Source: Komarekiella delphini-convector SJRDD-AB1 (GTDB lineage Bacteria > Cyanobacteriota > Cyanobacteriia > Cyanobacteriales > Nostocaceae). Taken from it: 64,000 nucleotides of DNA. Shown here piece by piece: positions 16,789-23,793 of this stretch (the stretch's first letter is position 1; each line of letters opens with the position of its first letter). The position numbers and the translations under genes are program-made. The DNA is taken from NCBI RefSeq assembly GCF_014831675.1, contig NZ_VJXY01000002.1, positions 62,001 to 126,000 of the forward strand, written 5' to 3'. The notes under the pieces were generated by a model. The model worked only from the letters and a program-made list of their open reading frames with translations, was not told the origin of the DNA and made no database searches.

Positions 16789-17742
16789 ATGAATTTAAGA
16801 AAAGTTTGGAGACTGTTCAAAGAAACATTTTCAGAGTGGCAATTTAACGAAGTATCTCTATTAGCATCATCCTTAGCTTATTACACAGTATTTTCGCTTG
16901 CACCTTTGATGGTAATTATTATAACAATCCTTGGTGCAATTTATGGAGAAGCAACAGCGCAACAACAAATTGTTGACCAATTGCAAGAAATAGTTGGTGA
17001 AGAAGGCGCACAATTACTTGCCACTGCGATCGCCAACATGAGAGAAGATACTCGTGGAGGAGTATTGAGACTAATTTTCAATTTTGGTTTTTTTGCCTTT
17101 GGTGCTTCTGGAGTTTTTGCACAAATCCAATACGCACTCGACAAAATTTGGGAAGTAAAACCAGAACCTAGACGGCAGATTTTTCACTTCCTTCGTAAAC
17201 GTATTTTGACCTTTGCAATGGTGCTGGTCATTGCTTTTTTACTATTTGTTTCCTATCTCGTAAGTAACATTTTAGTAGTAATAGTTAATAATTTGAGTGA
17301 TTTATTGCCAGGTTTAAGTTATCTATGGCAAATTCTCAGCTTTTTACTCTCCTTTAGTATCCTCGCACTGTTATTTGCAGCAATCTACACAATTCTACCT
17401 GATGCTCAAGTTGCATGGCGCTCTACTTTGGTGGGTGCGGCAATTACTGCACTTTTATTTATGGTAGGGCAGTTTTTATTTGGATTATTTTTGAGTCAAA
17501 TTGATATTGGCTCTGCTTACGGTGTTGCAGGTTCTTTTGTAATTGTCATTACTTGGATTTATTACGCCGCTCACATTCTATTTTTAGGTGCAGAATTTAC
17601 TAAAGTTTATGCCAAAATATATGGCTCCCCGATTATACCTGAAGAGTATGCTATCCATATTTCTCACAACGACCAACACGAATCTCAAGAACCGTTTTCA
17701 AGTAAGCAAGATAGTCAACGTAGACCGAAGAATTTTCGATAA
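16789..17742 (+). CDS. YihY/BrkB-family inner membrane protein
   Basis: A 317-residue protein with six hydrophobic helices and the family signatures LLASSLAYYTVFSLAPLMVI (residues 25-44) and WITWIYYAAHILFLGAEFTK-like sequence near the C-terminus. The former name 'ribonuclease BN' for this family is not supported by biochemistry; the role is probably lipid or small-molecule transport or envelope maintenance. The ATG at 16789 starts the conserved region; no strong ribosome-binding site is visible. One of the five conserved promoter boxes lies upstream. Confidence 0.85.
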   Translation: MNLRKVWRLFKETFSEWQFNEVSLLASSLAYYTVFSLAPLMVIIITILGAIYGEATAQQQIVDQLQEIVGEEGAQLLATAIANMREDTRGGVLRLIFNFGFFAFGASGVFAQIQYALDKIWEVKPEPRRQIFHFLRKRILTFAMVLVIAFLLFVSYLVSNILVVIVNNLSDLLPGLSYLWQILSFLLSFSILALLFAAIYTILPDAQVAWRSTLVGAAITALLFMVGQFLFGLFLSQIDIGSAYGVAGSFVIVITWIYYAAHILFLGAEFTKVYAKIYGSPIIPEEYAIHISHNDQHESQEPFSSKQDSQRRPKNFR

Positions 17743-17767
17743 AAATGTTAGCATTGCAACAGCGTTG

Positions 17768-17798
17768 TCACTTTCTCCTCACTTTTGTTGTCAATACT
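17768..17798 (+). promoter_or_regulatory. Putative response-regulator box: TCAC direct repeat, 11-bp period (site 4)
   Basis: TCACTTTCTCCTCACTTTT with TCAC at 17768 and 17779, then AATACT at 17793-17798 and AAAGATAACA. The start codon of the next gene is only 33 bp downstream of the AATACT box, which is what a promoter would need. Aligned with site 5, the downstream (A/G)AAGATA block is conserved as well. Confidence 0.72.
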
Positions 17799-17830
17799 AA
17801 AGATAACAAGATGAAAAGGAAAGAATATCC

Positions 17831-18517
17831 ATGAATACTACTTTTTTCAAATGCACTTCTACTTTACTAACTCTTGGGATGGTTGTTATTGGTAGCATGC
17901 CAGCTCGTGCTGAAAAGCAGAACTCTACTTCTGTTAATACCACTAATTATGTAACGCTAACGCCAAATCAGTTAGAAAAAGTGGGTGAAACTCCTGATAC
18001 TGCTCTTACTTCTGCATCAGGTTTGACTACAGAATCAACACAACTTCAAACTGTACAAACTCCCTCAAATATTCAATCGGAAAAGGTAGCTCAAACTTTT
18101 GAACCTGGTAGAGCTACTCGTTCTGGTTCTAGCTATATCGGTGTTGGTGGTAACATTGGTTTGAGTGGCGATACACGGGTAGGTGAAGGTTCATTTGCTG
18201 TGATTAGCAAAATTGGACTTACACAAAATTTGTCTGCGCGTCCTGCGGCTTTAGTTGGAGATAATACAGTTTTCCTCATACCCCTAACTGTAGATTTTCC
18301 TACAGAAAATTTGGAAGTTACTCAACTAAATGTAGCGCCTTATGTTGGTGGTGGCATTGCAGTTTCTACAGGCAGAGATAGCACCGTAGGTGCATTAATT
18401 TCTGGCGGTGTAGATGTTCCTTTATCCCCACAGATTACAGCAACGGGTGGAGTAAATGTCAGTTTTATCGATGAAACTGATGTAGGCATATTACTGGGTG
18501 TAGGCTACAACTTTTAG
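17831..18517 (+). CDS. Secreted beta-barrel-like outer membrane protein, hypothetical
   Basis: A 228-residue protein with a signal peptide (residues 1-27, ending PARAE). A low-complexity Thr/Gln linker (30-95) is followed by a Gly-rich region of alternating hydrophobic residues (SYIGVGGNIGLSGDTRVGEG, LISGGVDVPLSPQITATGGV) that ends LLGVGYNF. A C-terminal aromatic residue after amphipathic strands is the usual outer-membrane barrel signature. No named family is recognised. It has a box-type promoter directly upstream and the same orientation as its neighbours, suggesting coregulation rather than an operon. Confidence 0.65.
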   Translation: MNTTFFKCTSTLLTLGMVVIGSMPARAEKQNSTSVNTTNYVTLTPNQLEKVGETPDTALTSASGLTTESTQLQTVQTPSNIQSEKVAQTFEPGRATRSGSSYIGVGGNIGLSGDTRVGEGSFAVISKIGLTQNLSARPAALVGDNTVFLIPLTVDFPTENLEVTQLNVAPYVGGGIAVSTGRDSTVGALISGGVDVPLSPQITATGGVNVSFIDETDVGILLGVGYNF

Positions 18518-18569
18518 ATATTCTCAATTCAATTGAATAGCTGTTGAAAATTCATCTAAATTTTAACCG

Positions 18570-18600
18570 TCACTTTCTGCTCACATTTGCTTTCAACAAT
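18570..18600 (+). promoter_or_regulatory. Putative response-regulator box: TCAC direct repeat, 11-bp period (site 5)
   Basis: TCACTTTCTGCTCACATTT with TCAC at 18570 and 18581. At +25 the sequence is AACAAT followed by GAAGATA, which aligns with AATACT-AAAGATA at site 4. The gene start is 31 bp further on. Confidence 0.7.
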
Positions 18601-18631
18601 GAAGATAGCAGAGTTAATCAGGTAATTAGCA

Positions 18632-19042
18632 ATGAATAAACAACTACTATTCGGCTTAACCTTAGCAGCAATTTCTGCAATAACAATTCCAACCTTACCT
18701 ACCTTGGCACAAGCCCAAACTAGAACCAGAATTAGTGACTTACAACAGCGTACCGCTGGTACAACTGTATCTGGTAAAGTTACACAGATTGTGGGTAATG
18801 ATTTCATCATTGACGATGGTAGTGGGCAACTAATTGTTGATGCGGGGCCGCGTTGGTGGCGCGAGATTGATCTTAAGTCTGGTGAGCAGGTTACTGTTAC
18901 GGGTGAGTTGGGCAGAGGCGGGGAGTTAGATGCTTTTTCCATTACTCGTGCAGATGGTTCTGTGATTGATATTCGTCCATCTCAAGGGCCTCCACCTTGG
19001 GCGGGTGGGCCTAAGCGTGCTCCGCAGTCGCGCCCTAACTAG
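18632..19042 (+). CDS. Secreted OB-fold protein, hypothetical
   Basis: A 136-residue protein with a signal peptide (1-29, ending LAQAQT). A small OB-fold-like domain follows: TVSGKVTQIVGNDFIIDDGS, then GQLIVDAGPRWWREIDLKSG and QVTVTGELGRGGELDAF. It finishes with a Pro-rich tail. The pattern resembles periplasmic OB-fold proteins (YgiW/BOF or tRNA-anticodon-like OB folds), some of which are stress- or cation-related. The ligand is unknown. The start is ATG at 18632, just after the fifth conserved promoter box. Confidence 0.7.
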   Translation: MNKQLLFGLTLAAISAITIPTLPTLAQAQTRTRISDLQQRTAGTTVSGKVTQIVGNDFIIDDGSGQLIVDAGPRWWREIDLKSGEQVTVTGELGRGGELDAFSITRADGSVIDIRPSQGPPPWAGGPKRAPQSRPN

Positions 19043-19346
19043 GTACAGCTTGATGATCTCTGAAGCTCCGTTTTAGAGAGGGGATTTTTAACAAGGATTT
19101 TTCATCAAACTGTGATGGAGCTGTTCATTGCAGCTCCTACTGTGCAAAGCTAAAAACGTCGGGCTATTGTTATCACCCAGAAAATTAACAAATATACCTT
19201 CAGTTAGAGAGGAAATTATCTTGCAATACGAGATTGTTATCGGCAGGAGGTTATAACATTTAACGAAATTTTTGATACAAATATACTTTTCTTAACTCCT
19301 CCTGCCTCCCCTGCTCAAAAACATCTCAAGGTGAAATGGTATTACT
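19043..19346. other. Intergenic region with a stem-loop
   Basis: Noncoding DNA holding GGAGCTG-TTCATTG-CAGCTCC (19117-19137), a perfect 7-bp stem. It could end transcription of the OB-fold gene but has no T-run. The rest shows nothing recognisable. Confidence 0.45.
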
Positions 19347-20630
19347 ATGCGCCAAGTAATCGTCCAAGTACCACGCGGGCAAGGCAAAGAAGTTCTTGAT
19401 ATTGCTAAGTCTGTTAATGGGGTAAACCTAGCTCAGTTGGAGGCAACAGGCTGTGACGAATTACTTGACTTAGTGCTGGTTCACGTTTCCAATCAGTATG
19501 TTGAAAAGTTGTTAGGAAAATTAGAAAACATACCCAAATTACATATCACACTACTGCCAACGGGAGTCATAGCTCTAAGTCCTCCCGCTTCACAAGCACC
19601 TCAGCAGGTCAAAAATGTGGAAGAACGCAGCCCAATTGAGATTTTTCTCAGTGGTTTGCAAAGTGTTGGCTCTTGGCGCGGTTTTTTGGGATATGCGGCT
19701 GTAGCTGGTTTTGTCGTGTGGATTGGCTTGTACACCAACACAATTTACTTACTAACTGCGGCAATGCTGATTGCCCCGTTTGCTGGCCCAGCGATGAATG
19801 TAGCGATAGCAACAGCCAGGGGAGATAGCCAATTGCTCTGGCGCGGCATTCTGCGCTATTTTGCAGCATTAGCAATGACGATAACCGTCGCCGGAATGCT
19901 CAGTTTAATTATGCGGCAGGATATTGCCACTAGTTTGATGCTTGAACGCAGTCAAATTTCCTCAGTAGCAGTTTTATTACCTTTAGCAGCAGGAGCAGCG
20001 GGAGCGCTGAATTTAGTTCAATCTGAACGGAGTAGTCTGGTATCTGGGGCAGCAACCGGAATGCTAGTTGCCGCTTCTTTGGCTCCTCCTGCGGGAATTG
20101 TCGGTATGGCAAGCGCAATTGCTAGGTGGGATTTGGTAGCTAGCGGTTTGTTTTTGCTCTTACTACAACTGGTAGGAATTAATTTCACAGCTGCATTGTT
20201 GTTCCGCTTTTTTGGATTGTCTGCCCAAGGAGTACGTTATAAACGAGGCAAACGCTGGTTGTTTCCTGTGGCATTAACATTTACTGTGGCAGTCATAGCA
20301 AGCTTACTGACTTGGCAGTTTACCAGTTCTCCTAATTTGCAACGCTCCACTCTTGCTCAACGCGCTAATGCTCAGATTGAAGAGGTGGTGAGTCAAAGCC
20401 CTCTGGTGAACTTGGTAGAGGCGAATGTTCGATTCACTGGCGCAAATATTAAAGGCCAGAACACACTACTTTGTGTAGTCTACGTCCAACCACGTGAGGA
20501 TGCGATCGCATCTTCAGAGGAAATTCGTTCCCGCCTGACTCAAGCCATCCAAACCCGTTTACTACAACAAAATCTCAATATCACACCTCTTATTGATGTC
20601 AATGTCCTGGAACTTCCTACTAGCAACTGA
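19347..20630 (+). CDS. DUF389 membrane protein
   Basis: A 427-residue protein. The N-terminal 85 residues form a soluble alpha/beta domain (MRQVIVQVPRGQGKEVLDIA). This is followed by a DUF389 membrane core with about six helices, including YLLTAAMLIAPFAGPAMNVA and GAATGMLVAASLAPPAGIVG. A soluble C-terminal domain of about 95 residues closes the protein. The function of DUF389 proteins is unknown; the GP-rich re-entrant-looking segments suggest a transporter. A start at ATG 19347 begins the conserved N-terminal domain. Confidence 0.85.
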   Translation: MRQVIVQVPRGQGKEVLDIAKSVNGVNLAQLEATGCDELLDLVLVHVSNQYVEKLLGKLENIPKLHITLLPTGVIALSPPASQAPQQVKNVEERSPIEIFLSGLQSVGSWRGFLGYAAVAGFVVWIGLYTNTIYLLTAAMLIAPFAGPAMNVAIATARGDSQLLWRGILRYFAALAMTITVAGMLSLIMRQDIATSLMLERSQISSVAVLLPLAAGAAGALNLVQSERSSLVSGAATGMLVAASLAPPAGIVGMASAIARWDLVASGLFLLLLQLVGINFTAALLFRFFGLSAQGVRYKRGKRWLFPVALTFTVAVIASLLTWQFTSSPNLQRSTLAQRANAQIEEVVSQSPLVNLVEANVRFTGANIKGQNTLLCVVYVQPREDAIASSEEIRSRLTQAIQTRLLQQNLNITPLIDVNVLELPTSN

Positions 20631-20939
20631 AGAGTGAAAGCTTCAGTCCTCCTATTTCGTGAGTTTCAGGGAACTCTATTAACATAAGTGTGAAGACAAA
20701 TTTATTTATAAATAATACCAATTACAAAAAAGAATGTGACAGACCATGTAGAGACGTTGCAATGCAACGTCTCTGCTAAAATTAATGACAACAAATCTAT
20801 AATTTCATATTAGAATAAAAAATAGCTATTATACAAAAATCATCAATATTTTTAATCCTTAATCATCCAATAGTTAGAAGATTATTTTATAAATATTTTT
20901 AACATAGTAAGTAACAGATATAAATTGGAGAAAACCCAA
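20631..20939. other. Leader region of the PRC-barrel gene with a dispersed repeat
   Basis: AT-rich DNA that carries the dispersed repeat at 20714-20774 (listed separately). A ribosome-binding site GGAG at 20927-20930 is followed, after 9 bases, by ATG 20940. Confidence 0.5.
20714..20774 (+). repeat. AGAGACGTTGCA palindrome with conserved 5' flank (copy 2)
   Basis: The last 25 bases are AGAGACGTTGCA-A-TGCAACGTCTCT (20750-20774), a 12-bp perfect stem. The 35 bases before it (ATACCAATT...AAAA...AATGTGACAGACCATGT) are shared with the copy at 22423-22481, so the mobile unit is about 60 bp rather than the palindrome alone. Confidence 0.72.
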
Positions 20940-21776
20940 ATGGCACTTGTAAAATTAGAAGAATTCTATCCAGACTATCGTGAGCATGACTCTCACAACA
21001 TTGATGACATCAAGAGTTTTGATGTCTATGACCAAACAAATGACAAAATTGGTTCTATTCACAACATTTTAGTTGATGAACAAACAGGTAAATTCCGCTA
21101 TTTTGTAGTAGACACAGGTTTCTGGATTTTTGGTAAAAAAGTTTTACTACCAGTCGGGCTTGCTGATATTCGTTACACTGACAGACGGATTTATGCCAAA
21201 AGTCTGACTAAAGAGCAAGTAGAAAACTTGCCTAACTTTGATGAATTGGAAAAGGTTGATTACGACTATGAAGAACAAGTACGTGGAGTTTATCGGACTT
21301 CAACTGCTGCTTCTGGCATAACTCAGCCTGCTACTTATGACCGCAGCACTTACAACTACGAGCAAGAACCGTCACTTTACGACATTAACAAACAGGATAG
21401 TCAAACCTTGAAGTTATACGAAGAACGGTTAGTTGCTAGCAAACAACGTCGCAAGACTGGAGAAGTTACTATTGGTAAACATGTAGAAACTGAGACTGCT
21501 CGTGTTGCAGTTCCCGTTGAAAAAGAACGAGTAGTAATTGAGCGTACAAATCCCACAAATGCTACACCAACCAATCCAGGTAATGCCTTTCGTGAAGGTG
21601 AAGTAGCTCGCATGGAAATTTACGAAGAAACACCCGATATTCGCAAAGAAGCTGTATTGAAAGAAGAAGTTAAAGTCAAGAAAGTTGTAGAACATGACAC
21701 AGTTCAAGCTCAAGAAACTGTTCGACGCGAAGAACTTGACATAGATGCCGAAGGACGTCCGATTGTGGACAAGTAA
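20940..21776 (+). CDS. PRC-barrel and DUF2382 stress protein (AvaK/YsnF-like)
   Basis: About 278 residues in two domains. The N-terminal PRC-barrel (about 10-95) contains SFDVYDQTNDKIGSIHNILV and GKFRYFVVDTGFW. The C-terminal DUF2382 region (about 155-270) has LKLYEERLVASKQRRKTGEV, VAVPVEKERVVIER and a charged EEVKVKKVVEHDTV tail. The same architecture occurs in the akinete marker AvaK of Anabaena and in the general stress protein YsnF. A biochemical role is unknown. ATG at 20940 is chosen over the upstream TTG at 20925 because GGAG then lies 9 bases before it. A strong palindrome closes the gene at 21813. Confidence 0.85.
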   Translation: MALVKLEEFYPDYREHDSHNIDDIKSFDVYDQTNDKIGSIHNILVDEQTGKFRYFVVDTGFWIFGKKVLLPVGLADIRYTDRRIYAKSLTKEQVENLPNFDELEKVDYDYEEQVRGVYRTSTAASGITQPATYDRSTYNYEQEPSLYDINKQDSQTLKLYEERLVASKQRRKTGEVTIGKHVETETARVAVPVEKERVVIERTNPTNATPTNPGNAFREGEVARMEIYEETPDIRKEAVLKEEVKVKKVVEHDTVQAQETVRREELDIDAEGRPIVDK

Positions 21777-21812
21777 ATCTAGTAAAGCTTACCCACACTC
21801 TAAAAATTCTTT

Positions 21813-21850
21813 ACTATAAAACGCTACGCGATCGCGTAGCGTTTTATAGT
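21813..21850. terminator. 38-bp perfect palindrome centred on HIP1
   Basis: Both halves (ACTATAAAACGCTACGCGA and its exact inverse) pair without mismatch, and GCGATCGC (21828-21835) forms the centre. The ...GCGTTTTATAGT right arm gives a T-rich exit, so it can work as a terminator for the PRC-barrel gene 36 bp upstream. The CGCTACGCG core also occurs in Nostoc dispersed repeats. Confidence 0.6.
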
Positions 21851-22025
21851 TCCGGCATTCTCGACAAGTAGGTATGTAAGATAAAACTTTTGTTCGTAGT
21901 GAGTGATTTATCGCTTTATACAAGATTCTTAAGGGCTAGATCTGCTTACTAATAGCTTTGCTTTAAGCCCTTCTACTCAATAGACATGATTGTTATAAAT
22001 AAAATAAATATAAAAATCAAAATAA

Positions 22026-22387
22026 ATGGCAAAATTACAGCACAATTATCCTGGGAAATTGCTGGGGGCTGGTAGGTCGGGACAGGTATTTTTAGTAACT
22101 ACCCAGCAAGGTTTAATAGCAAAAAAAATATTTTATACAGACAAGATTGCTGGCATAATTCATTATTTTTTCTTCGGTTCTCCAAATCCTTATATTTGGA
22201 ATGAAGATGCTATCAAATGTGCTTTTTATCGTCGCCGGATTCTTAGTGAGTTAGTTCAGTTTTGGTTTAGCAAGAATTTAAAAGTTGCAGAAGCGATCGC
22301 CACGCCACCTCTGGGAATCCAGAATTTAAAGCCTACCAAATAGATACAGAATTTATTTCTGGCAGACATATTGCGTTACGTCAACCT
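22026..22387 (+). pseudogene. Frameshifted N-terminal fragment of a kinase-like protein
   Basis: An ATG at 22026 opens 105 codons containing a glycine-rich loop followed by a lysine (GKLLGAGRSGQVFLV, AKKIF), the layout of protein-kinase-like N-lobes. The frame stops at 22343, but from about 22315 another frame continues the protein sensibly (NPEFKAYQIDTEFISGRHIA, then LRQP) to about 22387. So there is a frameshift near 22310-22325, and the rest of the gene has been lost where the dispersed repeat at 22423 begins. Family identity beyond a kinase-like fold is not established. Confidence 0.5.
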
Positions 22388-22422
22388 TGTAGCCACGAGC
22401 GAATACACGAATTCGTGCGTCA

Positions 22423-22481
22423 TACCAATTTAAAAAATGTGGCAGATAGACCATGTAGAGACGTTGCATTGTAACGTCTCT
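22423..22481 (+). repeat. AGAGACGTTGCA palindrome with conserved 5' flank (copy 3)
   Basis: ATACCAATTTAAAAAATGTG then CAGATAGACCATGT leads into AGAGACGTTGCATTGTAACGTCTCT (22457-22481), with one base change in the right arm. It corresponds to 20714-20774. It sits at the truncation point of the kinase-like pseudogene and 19 bp from the end of the SLH gene. Confidence 0.72.
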
Positions 22482-22499
22482 ATAAACCATGAATGACTA

Positions 22500-23420
22500 T
22501 TATTGAGTATTTTGGTTATTACCAGAAGTCCGAACAATATATTGAGTAGCAGATGAATCTTTCGCAAGTGGTTCAATTCTTCCTTGAGAAACTAATGTTT
22601 GATGGATTAAAGCCGCAATTTCTGCACGGCTAGCAGGCTGGTTAGGATTGAGTACTTTTGGATTCGGATAGTTAACCACTATATTTTGTTTGGTTGCTTT
22701 AGCTACATCAGGAATAGCATTTTGCGGGATACTGCTGGCATCTGTGTAATAGTCACTGACAATAGCTGAGGCAGAACGGTCTGGCTGTGTGGTTTGAGGT
22801 GTCGTTCTAGGAGTAGTCGCGGGAGAAGGTACAGCCTCGGCTCTAGGAATTAATAGATGCTGCATTAAGGAAGTTATTGCTATTGGCACAAATACTGGTC
22901 TTCTCCTTGCTCGTCTTTGTGTAGTTGGTTGTGTTGAGGCTGCTACTGGTGTATCAGAAGTTAAATCCAGACCTTGGTTCAAAGCAGTTATTGCTTGAAC
23001 TTTGGTAACAGGTTGATTTGGTCTAAAGTTACCACTAGAATCACCGGACATAAAACCTTGTTGAGATGCCGACTCAATTGGACGTTCTGCCCAATATCCC
23101 TCAGAAACATCTTCGTATACAGAACCACTTTCTATTTGTCGCACTGGCGGTTGATTAAAAGCTTTGCGAATGATTGCAGCTAACTCATCACGCTGTACTG
23201 CTTGCTCTGGTCGAAATGTGCCATCAGGATATCCCGCCACAATATTTCTTTGTGCTAAGCGTTGAATAAATGGCTGTGCCCAATAATTAGGTTGAACATC
23301 ACTGAAGACTGTCTGTGTTGGAGTTTGAGCATAAATTGGTAACGGTGCAACTGCGTTTACTGCAAAACATAACGTTGGTAAAGATGCAGCTGCTAATAAT
23401 AATTGCAGTGAAAAAGTCAT
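22500..23420 (-). CDS. Secreted S-layer homology (SLH) domain protein
   Basis: A 306-residue protein with a signal peptide (about 1-31, ending IYAQT). Two clear SLH modules follow: FSDVQPNYWAQPFIQRLAQR with IVAGYPDGTFRPEQAVQRDE (about 39-92), and YEDVSEGYWAERPIESASQQ with FMSGDSSGNFRPNQPVTK (about 100-150). A third, more diverged one is near the C-terminus (IVVNYPNPKVLNPNQPASRA, about 245-290). A Thr/Pro-rich linker with RRARRRP separates them. SLH domains bind cell-wall polymers or peptidoglycan. The protein lacks the porin domain of larger cyanobacterial SLH porins, so a wall-associated structural or regulatory role is most likely. Confidence 0.85.
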   Translation of the reverse strand: MTFSLQLLLAAASLPTLCFAVNAVAPLPIYAQTPTQTVFSDVQPNYWAQPFIQRLAQRNIVAGYPDGTFRPEQAVQRDELAAIIRKAFNQPPVRQIESGSVYEDVSEGYWAERPIESASQQGFMSGDSSGNFRPNQPVTKVQAITALNQGLDLTSDTPVAASTQPTTQRRARRRPVFVPIAITSLMQHLLIPRAEAVPSPATTPRTTPQTTQPDRSASAIVSDYYTDASSIPQNAIPDVAKATKQNIVVNYPNPKVLNPNQPASRAEIAALIHQTLVSQGRIEPLAKDSSATQYIVRTSGNNQNTQ

Positions 23421-23793
23421 GACTATGACTCCTAATAGTTTGCTTTATTTACTGACAGTAGTTTATTTGTTTTATTGCCAAATCTATCTATTGATATTAA
23501 TCCCAATCTATCTTTTGATATTAATCTAAATATAGTAATGATAATTTCCTCGCAATGAAAGTTATACTTTTGCTAAAAAATAGGAATTGGTATGTACCTA
23601 TACCCAACTCTAATAATTAATGACCGAATGATTCCTTAATGGTACAGAGCAAGCAGATTTATTCGTGGAATCAATAGGAAATCCCAAATCCAAAATTAAG
23701 AAAGCAAGCGGATTGATCCCTGGGGTCAATCCAAAATCTAAAATCGTCTAACTCTGTGGCTTTAAATTAAAATTTAAAGAAGATTGCTATAGT
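23421..23793. repeat. Intergenic region with a 24-bp tandem repeat and AATCCAAAAT-type repeats
   Basis: AATCTATCT(A/T)TTGATATTAATC occurs at 23481-23502 and 23505-23526 (period 24), upstream of the SLH gene. Further on, 23676-23755 holds repeated ATCCAAAAT/ATCTAAAAT units of a kind also seen at 4124, 4406 and 51649. No gene is present. Confidence 0.6.

Noticed and set aside
16593-16847. 84-codon open frame upstream of yihY
   Set aside because: It reads through a palindromic repeat and overlaps the yihY start in another frame.
23481-23526. Possible CRISPR-like repeat
   Set aside because: Only two 22-bp units with a 2-bp gap; no spacers and no cas genes.
23590-23603. GTA-N8-TAC match that could be an NtcA site
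   Set aside because: About sixteen such matches are expected by chance in 64 kb, and no properly spaced -10 box or nitrogen-related gene is next to it.
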